Origin: Mycobacterium sp. 3519A
GTDB lineage: Bacteria; Actinomycetota; Actinomycetes; Mycobacteriales; Mycobacteriaceae
Length of the DNA stretch: 64,000 bases
Direction of reading: 5' to 3'
Assembly: GCF_900240945.1 (NCBI RefSeq)
Contig: NZ_OESG01000014.1
Location: 2,446,733 to 2,510,732, forward strand
Shown here: positions 24,812 through 33,510 of the stretch, in pieces
Position numbering within the stretch: position 1 is the stretch's first letter
Layout of the letters: every line of letters begins with the position of its first letter
The notes under the pieces: model-generated
Databases searched by the model: none
The model's input: only the letters and a program-made list of their open reading frames with translations
What the model was told of the DNA's origin: nothing
Translations under genes and position numbers: made by a program

Positions 24812-25851
24812 GGTTTGACCAGGATGCGGATCGGGTTGCCGTCCTGGCGCTCCAGCATCTCGATGCCGCCCCTCACGTCTTCGAGTGAGACGATCTCGCT
24901 GATCGAGCGCGACAGGTCGAGTCGGCCCAGCGAGACGAGTGTCGCCAAGGTCTCGATGTCGACGTTCTGATAGCCGAGGTGGCCGAGCACCTGCTTCTGG
25001 GTGAGACCGAACAAGCTGGTGGGGCCGACGCTGGGCGCCTCGGCGCTCATCCCGACGCCGACCAGACGTCCGCCGACGGTGATGCAGTCGAGCGCCTGCT
25101 CGAACGTCGACTTGAGACCGACCGCGTCGAACGCCACGTTCAGCAGGCGGCCGCCGGTGATCTCGGCGATCCTGTCGCGCAGGTTCGGATCGGTGGCGCT
25201 CAGCGCGTGGTCGGCGCCCAGTTCCAGCGCCCTGTCCAACACCGCGGACTTGATGTCGACGGCGATCACCGGCGCCGCGCCGACCAACCGCGCCAGTTGC
25301 ACGATGTGCGTGCCGACACCGCCGACGCCCCACACGCCGACAGACTCGCCGATGCGCACCTGTCCGGTGCGCACCACCGCGCCGAACGGGGTCGACACCG
25401 CGTCGGCCAGGATGGCCGCCTGCTCGAGCGGAACGTTGTCGGGAACCCGGGTCAGGCCGACGGCCTGTGCGACGGTGTACTCGGCCCACGCGCCGTCATA
25501 TGCGAACGCCATCAACTGAATTCGCTGACAGTTGGCGATATCGCCGCGTCGGCAGTTCGGACACGTCGTGCACGGTCTGCCCGCGGCGACGACGACCCGG
25601 TCGCCCTCGGACCAGCCGGTCACCCCCGCGCCCAGCTTGGCAACGGTGCCCGCCGCCTCGTGGCCCTGCGTCACGACGGATCGCTGGGCCGGGAACGTGC
25701 CGTTGATCAGGCTGAGGTCCGAATGGCAGATGCCGCAATACGCGACTTTGACGAGCACTTCGCCGGGACCCGGCTCCGGTATCGGAACATCCTCTACCAC
25801 AACAGTTTTCGAGTCAGCATAGAATCGCTCGGCCCGCATCGTGTCGACCAT
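24808..25851 (-). CDS. Zinc-dependent alcohol dehydrogenase (MDR)
   Basis: The 347-residue protein has the catalytic zinc ligands (YCGICHSD with Cys39 and His43, GHEAAG with His64/Glu65), the structural-zinc cysteines Cys94, Cys97, Cys100 and Cys108, and the cofactor motif GVWGVGGVGTHIV followed by AVDIKS, whose Asp points to NAD. It therefore should oxidise an alcohol with NAD. The ATG at 25851 lacks a good ribosome-binding site; the second Met (five codons in) is an alternative. It is the first gene of a two-gene operon with the SDR and is divergent from the class II amidotransferase gene, 22 bp away. Confidence 0.9.
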   Translation of the reverse strand: MVDTMRAERFYADSKTVVVEDVPIPEPGPGEVLVKVAYCGICHSDLSLINGTFPAQRSVVTQGHEAAGTVAKLGAGVTGWSEGDRVVVAAGRPCTTCPNCRRGDIANCQRIQLMAFAYDGAWAEYTVAQAVGLTRVPDNVPLEQAAILADAVSTPFGAVVRTGQVRIGESVGVWGVGGVGTHIVQLARLVGAAPVIAVDIKSAVLDRALELGADHALSATDPNLRDRIAEITGGRLLNVAFDAVGLKSTFEQALDCITVGGRLVGVGMSAEAPSVGPTSLFGLTQKQVLGHLGYQNVDIETLATLVSLGRLDLSRSISEIVSLEDVRGGIEMLERQDGNPIRILVKP

Positions 25852-25873
25852 TCCGTCACGCTACCATCGGAAG

Positions 25874-26725
25874 ATGTGCCGGCTGTTCGGCCTTCATGCC
25901 GACAAGAGAATCACCACCGCGACGTTCTGGCTGCTCGATGCGCCCGACAATCTGGTCGAGCAGAGTAGGCGCAACCCCGACGGCACCGGGCTTGGCGTCT
26001 TCGGCCCCGACGGCCAACCGGTGGTCGACAAGCAGCCGATCGCCGCCTGGCAGGATCCGGCGTTCGCCACCGAGGCACACGCATTGACCGGGACGACCTT
26101 CATCGCGCATGTGCGCTACTCATCCAGCGCCGCATTGGAAGTGCGCAACACACATCCGTTTCTGCAGGACGGTCGGATCTTCGCGCACAACGGGGTGGTC
26201 GAGGGTCTGGACGTGATCGAGACACGGCTCGCCCAGTTGGGTGTCAGCGACCTGGTGGGCGGGGAGACCGATTCGGAGCGGATCTTCGCCTTGATCACCG
26301 GGTGTGCCCGTCGACGAGGCGACGTGGGCGCCGGGCTGGTCGAGGCGGTCGGCTGGCTGGCGGCAAACGTGCCGATCTACGCCGTCAACATCCTGCTTGG
26401 CACCGCGACCGACATGTGGGCGCTGCGTTATCCGGAGACCCACGAGTTGTACCTGCTCGACCGCCGCGACGTCGACGACAGGAAGCTGCGGATGCGCAGT
26501 GACCGCATCACCGCCCATTGCGACGAGCTGAGCGCCTCGGTGCTGTTCGCCAGCGAGCCGATGGACGACGACGACTGGCAACCGCTGGCGGCGGGCGAGT
26601 TGGTGCACGTCGACGCGGATCTGCGGATCGACCGTCGCATCGCGTTGCCCGCTCCGCCCGAACACCTGTTGCGCCGCGACGATCTGACCGGGCAGGCCGC
26701 GGCGTCCCAGCATCCGGCGGCGTGA
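25874..26725 (+). CDS. Class II glutamine amidotransferase
   Basis: The 283-residue protein begins MCRLFG, so Cys2 becomes the N-terminal nucleophile of an Ntn-type amidotransferase after Met removal. Other family features are NPDGTGLGVF, FIAHVRYSSSA, NTHPF and FAHNGVVEG. No second synthetase domain is present, so the acceptor is unknown; YafJ-like stand-alone proteins are the closest type. A TACCAT hexamer ends 6 nt before the ATG, indicating a leaderless mRNA, and this fixes the start at the catalytic Cys; the longer open frame from 25841 does not fit. By order it matches M. tuberculosis Rv1061. Confidence 0.88.
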   Translation: MCRLFGLHADKRITTATFWLLDAPDNLVEQSRRNPDGTGLGVFGPDGQPVVDKQPIAAWQDPAFATEAHALTGTTFIAHVRYSSSAALEVRNTHPFLQDGRIFAHNGVVEGLDVIETRLAQLGVSDLVGGETDSERIFALITGCARRRGDVGAGLVEAVGWLAANVPIYAVNILLGTATDMWALRYPETHELYLLDRRDVDDRKLRMRSDRITAHCDELSASVLFASEPMDDDDWQPLAAGELVHVDADLRIDRRIALPAPPEHLLRRDDLTGQAAASQHPAA

Positions 26726-26745
26726 ACCCGCGCGCCGAGATCGGG

Positions 26746-27465
26746 TCAGGGGATCCGGTAGAACGGGTTCGGCAGCAGGAAGGTCCGCTCGGAGAATCCG
26801 CCGTCGAGGTCCGATGGCTGGTCGCCGATGTTGGCGACGATCGTGAAGCCGCGCTGCTCGATCTGCTGGCGCTGCGGGGCCTTGAAGTCGGCAGCCGAAA
26901 CATAGTGTGCGCCAGCCGGTTCCATGATCAACTCGGCGTAGTCGGTATATCCGACGGCGTGCAGGTTGCGCTCGGTCGCCGTGCGCTGAGTCTCGTCACG
27001 GCCGGTGATGAAGAAGACGGCGGCGCCGCGGTCCTTGGCGGCCCGGTAGACGTCCATTGTCGGCTGGACGATCGTCGCCTGCGCCCGCTGATCCCAGGCG
27101 ACCAGACCACACGGGCCTTGCGGTAACCGGTCACACGACCCGTCCAATATCCGCCCGAAGTCGTTGGCTTTCAAAGCTTCCCAATTCGACAACGCGGTCT
27201 CGTCGATGTCGAACACGACCGCGGGCCGGTTCACCCGCGGCGCTTCGGAGTTGATCCACTCGACGGCGGGGGCGGTCGCGATCTGCAGATCGGTCAGATA
27301 GGCGCCGCTGTTGTAGTAGTCGACCGCCGCGAACTTCAGATCGCCGATGTTCGCCGGCTGTACGGGCGGCGGGATGATCGGCGCGGGCGGTGCAGGCGGC
27401 TCGGCGAGCGCGCCTGGCGCGAACGCGATCAGCGCGCCTGCGACCAGGGCAACAACGATGCGCAT
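26746..27465 (-). CDS. Secreted HAD-family acid phosphatase (class B/subfamily IIIB)
   Basis: The 239-residue protein has a signal peptide (about residues 1-21, ending ALA), a Pro-rich linker and a HAD phosphatase domain: VVFDIDETALSN with nucleophile Asp86 and acid/base Asp88, FFITGRDE (motif II Thr), and NIGDQPSDL for the metal-binding acidic motif. It should hydrolyse phosphate monoesters outside the membrane. The lack of a Cys after the signal argues against a lipoprotein. It is divergent from the following patatin gene with only 37 bp between the starts. Confidence 0.88.
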   Translation of the reverse strand: MRIVVALVAGALIAFAPGALAEPPAPPAPIIPPPVQPANIGDLKFAAVDYYNSGAYLTDLQIATAPAVEWINSEAPRVNRPAVVFDIDETALSNWEALKANDFGRILDGSCDRLPQGPCGLVAWDQRAQATIVQPTMDVYRAAKDRGAAVFFITGRDETQRTATERNLHAVGYTDYAELIMEPAGAHYVSAADFKAPQRQQIEQRGFTIVANIGDQPSDLDGGFSERTFLLPNPFYRIP

Positions 27466-27502
27466 GTCTGGACCCTAGCGACGGTTTGGCACACTCGCTG
27501 CC

Positions 27503-28357
27503 GTGGCAACGAAACGGGCGCTGGTGCTGGCAGGCGGGGGACTGGCAGGCATCGCATGGGAGACAGGCATCCTGCGCGGCATCGCCGACGAGTCGCAGGC
27601 AACGGCGGACGCTCTGCTGGCCGCCGACGTCCTGGTGGGCACCTCGGCAGGCTCCGCGGTCGCGGCGCAACTGGGCAGCGGGCTCGGGCTCGACGCGCTG
27701 TTCGAGCGCCAGACGGCCGAGTCGTCGGCCGAACTCAACCCGGACGTCGGGATCGAGGAGATCACCGAGCTGTTCCTGGCCGCGATGACGGCATCGGACA
27801 CCAGCAAGGCGGAGAAGCTGCAGAAGATCGGCGCGGTCGCGCTGTCGACCAAGACGGTGCCAGAGGCGGTGCGTCGCGAGGTGATCGCCCAGCGGTTACC
27901 GTCGCATCAATGGCCGAATCGGGTGCTGCGCATTTCCGCGGTCGACACGGGGACGGGTGAGGTCGTCACGTTCGACAAGGATTCCGGCGTCGGCCTTGTC
28001 GACGCGGTGGCCGCCAGTTGCGCGGTGCCCGGGGTCTGGCCGCCGGTGACGATAGGTGGCCGCCGCTACATGGACGGCGGCGTCGGCAGCATCGTCAACA
28101 TGGCGTTGGCCGACGACTGCGACGCCGCGGTGGTGTTGGTGCCGTCGGGCCGTGACACCCCGTCGCCGTTCAGCGCAGGCGCAGGCGAGGAGGTCGACGC
28201 GTTCGGCGGCACCACCTTCGGGGTGTTCGCCGACGACCAGTCGATCGCCGCGTTCGGCCCCAACCCGCTGGACCCCGCCTGCCGGGTGCCCTCCGCGATG
28301 GCAGGTCGCGAGCAGGGCCGCCGGATCGCCGCCGCGGTGGCCAACTTTCTCAGTTAG
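27503..28357 (+). CDS. Patatin-like phospholipase
   Basis: The 284-residue protein has the patatin elements: oxyanion hole LAGGGLAGIAWETG, nucleophile elbow GTSAGSA with Ser48, and the catalytic Asp191 in MDGG, so a Ser/Asp dyad lipase or phospholipase A is expected. There is no signal peptide. The GTG at 27503 has no Shine-Dalgarno sequence; translation from a leaderless or very short leader is likely. It is convergent with a second patatin gene, overlapping by 4 bp, and the pair corresponds to Rv1062/Rv1063c of M. tuberculosis by order and type. Confidence 0.88.
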   Translation: MATKRALVLAGGGLAGIAWETGILRGIADESQATADALLAADVLVGTSAGSAVAAQLGSGLGLDALFERQTAESSAELNPDVGIEEITELFLAAMTASDTSKAEKLQKIGAVALSTKTVPEAVRREVIAQRLPSHQWPNRVLRISAVDTGTGEVVTFDKDSGVGLVDAVAASCAVPGVWPPVTIGGRRYMDGGVGSIVNMALADDCDAAVVLVPSGRDTPSPFSAGAGEEVDAFGGTTFGVFADDQSIAAFGPNPLDPACRVPSAMAGREQGRRIAAAVANFLS

Positions 28358-29295
28358 CTTTCCTGCGTGGACTTTTCGAGTTCGTCGAGCATGGTGGCGG
28401 CCAGTTCCCTGCCGATGTCGATGACTTCGGCGGCGCGATGGAATTCGAGGCTGCGGCACACTGTGCGCGGCACCTCGATCAACACGTCGGGCGGGTAGGC
28501 CGCAAGGGTGTGCCGCGCCAGCGCGGCCTGTGCGATGTCGATGGTGCGGTTCATCACCTCGAAGCTGCCGAGCTTCGGCACGGCTTCCTCTTTGGTTGTG
28601 TCTATCAGTTCTTCGACGCTGGCCGTCTCCTCGGGTGCGGTGCCGGCGCGGTCGAACAGGGCGGTGGTGCTGCGCCACATCCGGCTCAACCATTCGGGGG
28701 TGGCCCTGGGTTCGGCGTCGGTCGGTTCGTAGCGTCCGCCTGCCTCGTTGCCCGCGAGGCTGACCGCGATGGTGAGGTCGGCGTTGACGGCGGCGATTGG
28801 CGCCATCGGCAGCGGGTCGAGGATGCCGCCGTCGGCGAGCAGGCGTCCGTCGAACACATGCGGTGTGATGACGCCGGGGATCGCGATCGACGCCCGGATC
28901 GCCGCGTCGACCGGACCGCGTTGCAGCCAAACGGATTTCCCCGACAGCAGATCGGTCGACACGGCGGTGTAGGGAATGGGCAGCTCCTCGATCGTCACTT
29001 CGCCGAGGATGTCGCGGACGGCGTCGAGGATCTTCTCCGCCCGCAGCACCCCGGCCGCGGTGATCGACGGATCAAGCAGCCGCAGGACGGCGCGCTGCGT
29101 CAAAGATCTGGCCCAGTCGGCGAATTCGTCGAGCTTGCCTGCCGCTTGCAGTCCGCCGACGAGCGCTCCCATCGACGATCCGGCGATCCCCACGATCTGG
29201 TAGCCGCGGTCACGCAGTTCGTCGATCACCCCGATGTGGGCGTACCCGCGGGCGCTGCCGCTGCCGAGGACAAGCGCCACACGCTTTGCAGCCAT
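28354..29295 (-). CDS. Patatin-like phospholipase, RssA/NTE type
   Basis: The 313-residue protein has LVLGSGSARGYAHIGVI, the elbow GIAGSSMGALVGG with Ser41 and the Asp of LADGGILDPLP, typical of RssA/NTE-type patatins. The glycine-rich loop is GSGSARG rather than GGGxxG. I chose the ATG at 29295; the upstream extension of the frame has no family similarity. The C-terminal 80 residues are helical and contain SFEVMNRTIDIAQAALARH, as in the cytoplasmic bacterial members. It overlaps the convergent patatin gene and lies upstream of lpqV in the opposite transcription order (lpqV precedes it on the minus strand). Confidence 0.88.
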   Translation of the reverse strand: MAAKRVALVLGSGSARGYAHIGVIDELRDRGYQIVGIAGSSMGALVGGLQAAGKLDEFADWARSLTQRAVLRLLDPSITAAGVLRAEKILDAVRDILGEVTIEELPIPYTAVSTDLLSGKSVWLQRGPVDAAIRASIAIPGVITPHVFDGRLLADGGILDPLPMAPIAAVNADLTIAVSLAGNEAGGRYEPTDAEPRATPEWLSRMWRSTTALFDRAGTAPEETASVEELIDTTKEEAVPKLGSFEVMNRTIDIAQAALARHTLAAYPPDVLIEVPRTVCRSLEFHRAAEVIDIGRELAATMLDELEKSTQES

Positions 29296-29318
29296 ACCGC
29301 CATTCTGCGCCGCGGCAA

Positions 29319-29759
29319 TTACTCGCACTCGCCGTTGGCGGCGCCGGTGACCGCCATGATGACGCCGGCCTGCTGTGCGGGAGTCAGCTTGGTCCACGGG
29401 GTGTTGAAGTTGCCCGGTCCGCTGAAGTCGGGCTGTTGCAGCATCTTCAGGTACGGCTCCACGAGCGTCTTCGGGTCCACCTGCTGACCGTCCATCCACA
29501 GCTTGGCCGCGTGACAGGCCTGGCCGTACTGCGACTCCGTGGCGTCGGCCGGGACGTCGACCCTGGTGGTGACGCCACCGGGGGAGACGCCGATAGCGCC
29601 CGGTTCGGCAGGCTCCGCGGGCAGCGGCGGCGGCTCAGTGGTCGGCGTCGACGACGTCTGTGTCGGCGACGTCGCCGGTGGCTGCTCGTTGGACGAACAG
29701 CCGACCGCGAGGGCCGTCAGGGCAGTGAGTACCGCCACGCGTTGGGCATACCTGCGCAT
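29319..29759 (-). CDS. lpqV: Lipoprotein LpqV
   Basis: The 146-residue precursor has a lipoprotein signal with lipobox ALAVGC, so Cys would be lipid-modified. A Pro/Thr linker precedes a conserved domain with IGVSPGGVTTRVDVPADATE, YGQACHAAKLWMDG, LVEPYLKMLQ and a terminal GECE, closely matching LpqV as I remember it. I chose the ATG at 29759, which starts the signal with two Arg residues. The gene lies 23 bp upstream of the patatin gene on the same strand and may be co-transcribed with it. Its role in the envelope is unknown. Confidence 0.85.
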   Translation of the reverse strand: MRRYAQRVAVLTALTALAVGCSSNEQPPATSPTQTSSTPTTEPPPLPAEPAEPGAIGVSPGGVTTRVDVPADATESQYGQACHAAKLWMDGQQVDPKTLVEPYLKMLQQPDFSGPGNFNTPWTKLTPAQQAGVIMAVTGAANGECE

Positions 29760-29810
29760 GCAGCCCAATCTAAGCAATGCCCCCGGCCCCGTCGCGGGGG
29801 CTACGTCCGG

Positions 29811-31679
29811 TTAACCGTGCGATCCGTCGTCGCCGTTGTTGCTGCCCTCGGATCCGCTGCCGGTGCCGCCCTTGCCGCCCTTGCCGTCGGCCGCGCCAAG
29901 ACCGTCGTGGCCGCCGGTGCCGCCTGCGCCGCCGGTACCGGTTCCGGTGGTCGCCGTGCCGTTGCCGCCGGTGCCACCGGTGCCCGCGTGATAACCGTTG
30001 GCCCAGCTGGTGTTTCCGCCCTTGCCGCCGTCGCCGCCGGTCCCCGTGCCGTTCTCTGCGGTGCCGTGCCCGCCGTGTCCGCCGTTGCCGCCGTTCTGCA
30101 TCAGCCCACTCGGGCCGCCCGAGCCGCCGCTGCCGCCGGTCGCGGTGCCGGTGCCGACGGCCGCGTTACCGCCTGAGCCGCCGTTGGCGCCCTGGCCGTC
30201 GATGCCGCCGATGCCTGCGTTGCCGCCCGCGCCGCCGGTCGCAGTGCCGTTCGTGGCCTCCGCACTGCCGCCACCACCGCCGTTGCCTGAGGTGCCGTTG
30301 AAGATGTTGCTTCCGCCGTTACCGCCGTTACCGCCGGTGGCGTTGCCGGTTTCCGTGGTCGCCGATCCGCCGAGACCACCGTCACCGCTGTCGCCTTCGA
30401 TGCCGAGACCGCCGCCGTTACCGCCGTTTCCGCCCGTGGCGTCGCCGGTGGTGCTCGTCGCCGCGCCGCCCGCGCCGCCACCACCCGCCCAGCCGAACAG
30501 GGCGCCGGTGTTTCCGCCGTCACCGCCCGTGCCGCCGGTGGCCTGCCCTGCCTCGCTGGTGGCTTCACCGCCGGCGCCGCCAGTGCCACCTGTTCCGGTC
30601 CACACGCTGCTTCCGCCTGCGCCGCCCTGGCCGCCCTGCGCGGTCCCCGTGGTGCTGGTGGCCGTGCCGCCTGCCCCACCGTGACCGGCGTTGCCGAACA
30701 CCAGGCCCGAGTTGGCGCCCTTGCCGCCGTCGCCCGCCACGACGTCACCGGTTTCGCTTGTCATGCTGGCGCCGGCGCCGCCTGATCCGCCGGTGCCGAA
30801 AAGGCCTACGCCGCCGCCGTTTCCGCCGCGTCCGTTGTTGACGCCCTCGACGCCGGCGCCGCCGTTACCGCCCTGGCCGAGCAGCAGGCCGCCGCGGCCG
30901 CCGTCTTGACCCGGTGCTCCGTCGGCGCCGCGCCCGATCAGCAGGCCGCCGTTCTCGCCGGGTTCCTCGCCATTGCTGATGTAGACCTTGACGGTCGCCT
31001 TCACCCACTTCTCGAACGGCGACTGGCCAGGCACCCAGCCCTTCTTGGGCGTGGCCGAAGGCACGGCCGCGGGCTGCACCTTCGGCCCGTCGGACGGCGA
31101 CGCCGACGGTCCGACCACCGAGTTCACCCGCGGTGCGTTGTCACCGACGAACGACTTCGCGAAGTCGGGCAACCCGAACGTCGGCAACGAGAAGTTCTGC
31201 GGGTCGAAGCCGAAGTTCTGCGGATCCAACCCGAGATTCTGCGGTGCGAACGCGAAGACCTGTGTCGCGAACGCGGTGCCGGGCGACAGCGTCGGCGTCA
31301 CGCAGTCCGGCGTGATGACCGGGCCTGTCCCACACGGCAGCGGGTCCGAAACAGTGGGGTCCGTGTTGGCGGCCGGAGCGGCAGGAGGTGGCGCCACGGG
31401 CGCGGGGGCCGCACCACCGCCGACACCGAGAGCGCCCGAGTCCGGTGCCTCGATCGGCTGGGCCACCGCGAACAACGGATTCGGGGTGGGGTTGGGCTCG
31501 ACGGCTGCCGCCAAACCGAGCGTCGGGGCCGAGTGATCCGACGAATCGGTGGACTGTTGCAGCAGGTTGAACGCGCTGCCGCCGGCTGCCGCGAGCACGC
31601 CACCCGTCACGGCGGCGGCCGTGACCAGCGTCTTCTTGCCTGGCTTCGCATGCCTTGAGCGCTTGGCTCGCTGAACCAT
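29811..31679 (-). CDS. PGRS-like Gly/Asn-rich protein without a PE domain
   Basis: The 622-residue protein has a basic N-terminus, a hydrophobic segment (LVTAAAVTGGVLAAAGGSAF), a Pro/Ala region of about 200 residues with three consecutive PQN-[LF]-x repeats (NLGLDPQNFGFDPQNF), and from about residue 240 a long run of GG-x-GG repeats with periodic Thr-rich inserts (TGTATGGAGG and similar) that is the PGRS type of repeat. No PE motif is present. Position and composition suggest a cell-surface protein. The start ATG at 31679 has a GGAAGGGG stretch 9 nt upstream; the frame extends further without similarity. It sits close to where M. tuberculosis has PE_PGRS19/20. Confidence 0.75.
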   Translation of the reverse strand: MVQRAKRSRHAKPGKKTLVTAAAVTGGVLAAAGGSAFNLLQQSTDSSDHSAPTLGLAAAVEPNPTPNPLFAVAQPIEAPDSGALGVGGGAAPAPVAPPPAAPAANTDPTVSDPLPCGTGPVITPDCVTPTLSPGTAFATQVFAFAPQNLGLDPQNFGFDPQNFSLPTFGLPDFAKSFVGDNAPRVNSVVGPSASPSDGPKVQPAAVPSATPKKGWVPGQSPFEKWVKATVKVYISNGEEPGENGGLLIGRGADGAPGQDGGRGGLLLGQGGNGGAGVEGVNNGRGGNGGGVGLFGTGGSGGAGASMTSETGDVVAGDGGKGANSGLVFGNAGHGGAGGTATSTTGTAQGGQGGAGGSSVWTGTGGTGGAGGEATSEAGQATGGTGGDGGNTGALFGWAGGGGAGGAATSTTGDATGGNGGNGGGLGIEGDSGDGGLGGSATTETGNATGGNGGNGGSNIFNGTSGNGGGGGSAEATNGTATGGAGGNAGIGGIDGQGANGGSGGNAAVGTGTATGGSGGSGGPSGLMQNGGNGGHGGHGTAENGTGTGGDGGKGGNTSWANGYHAGTGGTGGNGTATTGTGTGGAGGTGGHDGLGAADGKGGKGGTGSGSEGSNNGDDGSHG

Positions 31680-32587
31680 CCCCAATGCCCCTTCCGCGTC
31701 ATCCCCGGCGGCGCCGAGACCTTTACTGGCTAACCGGCCTCTAGCGCCGAGCAACAATATAGTTAGCACAAAGAACCGCTGTTTGGGATGGTTATTCAGT
31801 CGTTTTTGATGGATTTCCCAAAACCGGGAGACCGTTTCGCTGTGGACGAGTCCAGGGCCCCGCCCCGAGACAAGCAGCAAACACAGCTGCAGTCGCGAGA
31901 AGGGCCAGTTGCTGTGCTCGTGCGGTGTGCTGTTCGACGGGCGATCGTGGCGGTGGTGTCCGACGGGCGGCACCGCCATCTTCTGGACTGTCGTCGGAGT
32001 CCGGGGAAGCCCTGTGCCGCAGGCTCGCTCGCGCTTTTCGGGATCGGTTTACCCTCGCGTCGAAACCTGCCGTACACAGGCATGTGCAACTGGTGTTCCG
32101 GTGGCGCCGCCTGGTCACCCGGCTGGAGATCGGCATTGCATCGCCGCAGGCTAGCCGATTCGCCGCTTCGCAAATTGGACTGGTTGTGATGTAAATCTCT
32201 GTCGTGACGCTTTCTCATATTGCCGTCGGGTTTCAGATCCGCGGTTATTAGAAGGCAAAATTGACGGCACCGGCAAATAGCTGATGGTTGATACAGCAAC
32301 GTCAACTGCCACGGCTGCAGCGGCGCTCTGAAGTGGGTTTACCGATCTTGACCGCGCGGTTTGCCGTGGCCGCGTCCAGTTCCGCTCACGCCGAGCCGAA
32401 TGCGGCTCGCCTTTCAGACTTCGCTGACCAGGAGTTTTCTGATGTGTCCGGATCCGGCCGCAGCGGCGTCGGTCGGCCAGGTTTGGCGGCGTGTCACACT
32501 CGGGGGCATGACGAACCGGTTTGAGGAGTGTTGTCGGCGCTGACCGCCGACCATCCGAATCCGATTCCGTCATTCCTGGAGCTCTAC
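31680..32587. other. 900-bp intergenic region between the PGRS-like gene and the cysteine dioxygenase
   Basis: I see no gene with support; the short frames here have no ribosome-binding site or family features. The composition is lower in GC than the flanks. A TATATT on the minus strand (31755-31760 region) could be the -10 of the PGRS-like gene. Regulatory RNA or decayed PE_PGRS-type DNA are possibilities without direct evidence. Confidence 0.45.
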
Positions 32588-33139
32588 ATGGTTTCCGCAC
32601 AGCCTGCTGTGTTGCCGACTGCCGTCCCCGCCGTCTCCTCGCCGACTCGCCTGCGGCTGCCCGATCTGCTGCAAACGACCGACCGATACGCCGACGATGT
32701 GCTCTCCGGCCGCTACGACCACCTGCTGCCTGCGGGTGGGCCGCCCGTCGACGACCGCTGGTACACGCGGTTGCACGGCGACGACGAACTCGACGTCTGG
32801 CTGATCAGCTGGGTGCCGGACCGCTCGACCGAACTGCACGACCATGGCGGCTCGCTCGGCGCGCTGACGGTCCTCTCGGGCGCGTTGCGGGAAACGCGGT
32901 GGGATGGCGACCAGTTGCGTCGCAGGCGGCTTCGGGCGGGTGACCAGGCCGCCTTCCCGCTGGGTTGGGTGCATGACGTGGTGTGGGTGCCGGAGCGGGA
33001 TCTGTCGGTGCCGGTCACGCCGACACTCAGTGTGCACGCGTATTCACCGCCGCTGACGGCGATGTCCTACTACGAAGTGAGCGAGCGAAATATGCTGCGC
33101 CGCAAGCGAACTGAACTGACGGACGCGCCGGAGGGATGA
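32588..33139 (+). CDS. Cysteine dioxygenase type I family protein
   Basis: The 183-residue cupin has His84-x-His86 in ELHDHGGS and the third iron ligand His129 in WVHDVVW, followed by LSVHAYSPPLTAMSYYEV, the typical end of bacterial cysteine dioxygenases. It would oxidise cysteine to cysteine sulfinate with O2. I chose the ATG at 32588, preceded by GGAG at 6-7 nt; the frame is open 60 nt further upstream. The stop overlaps the rhodanese start (ATGATGA). The pairing with a rhodanese fits a role in sulfur-amino-acid catabolism. By order it corresponds to Rv1065. Confidence 0.85.
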   Translation: MVSAQPAVLPTAVPAVSSPTRLRLPDLLQTTDRYADDVLSGRYDHLLPAGGPPVDDRWYTRLHGDDELDVWLISWVPDRSTELHDHGGSLGALTVLSGALRETRWDGDQLRRRRLRAGDQAAFPLGWVHDVVWVPERDLSVPVTPTLSVHAYSPPLTAMSYYEVSERNMLRRKRTELTDAPEG

Positions 33140-33510
33140 TGAGCCGTATCGACAGGATTCTCGAAGACGCCCGCGCACGGCTACATCGACTGCCCGCGGA
33201 CGAGGTGCCCGCCGCGCTCGAGCGGGGCGCTGTGCTCGTCGATATCCGTCCCGAGGCGCAGCGGCAGCGCGAGGGCGACGTGCCCGGCGCGCTGGTGATC
33301 GAGCGCAACGTGCTCGAGTGGCGATGCGATCCGACCAGCGACGCGCGGATCCCCGAGGCCGTCGGCGACGACGTCGAATGGGTGGTGCTGTGCTCGGAGG
33401 GCTACACCTCGAGCCTGGCCGCCGCCGCACTGCACGACCTGGGGCTGCGCCGATCCACCGACGTCATCGGCGGGTACCACGCGTTGAAGGCGGAAGGCCT
33501 TGTCTCTTAA
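33136..33510 (+). CDS. Rhodanese-like sulfurtransferase
   Basis: The 124-residue single-domain rhodanese has LVDIRPEAQRQREGDVPGAL and the active loop LCSEGYTSS with the persulfide-forming Cys86. It ends with RSTDVIGGYHALK. Two adjacent ATGs (33136 and 33139) are possible starts; GGAGG at 33129-33133 fits the second slightly better. The start overlaps the cysteine dioxygenase stop, so the two proteins are translated together. A likely job is handling sulfane sulfur or sulfite formed downstream of cysteine oxidation; that is inference from the pairing. Confidence 0.87.
   Translation: MMSRIDRILEDARARLHRLPADEVPAALERGAVLVDIRPEAQRQREGDVPGALVIERNVLEWRCDPTSDARIPEAVGDDVEWVVLCSEGYTSSLAAAALHDLGLRRSTDVIGGYHALKAEGLVS

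Noticed and set aside
29777..30909. Several plus-strand Pro/Arg-rich frames opposite the PGRS-like gene
   Set aside because: They are antisense of GG-x-GG repeats, which read as proline runs; no independent support.
29811..31679. CRISPR-like periodicity in the Gly-rich region
   Set aside because: The periodicity is at codon level (GG-x-GG), with no constant-length repeat and spacer.
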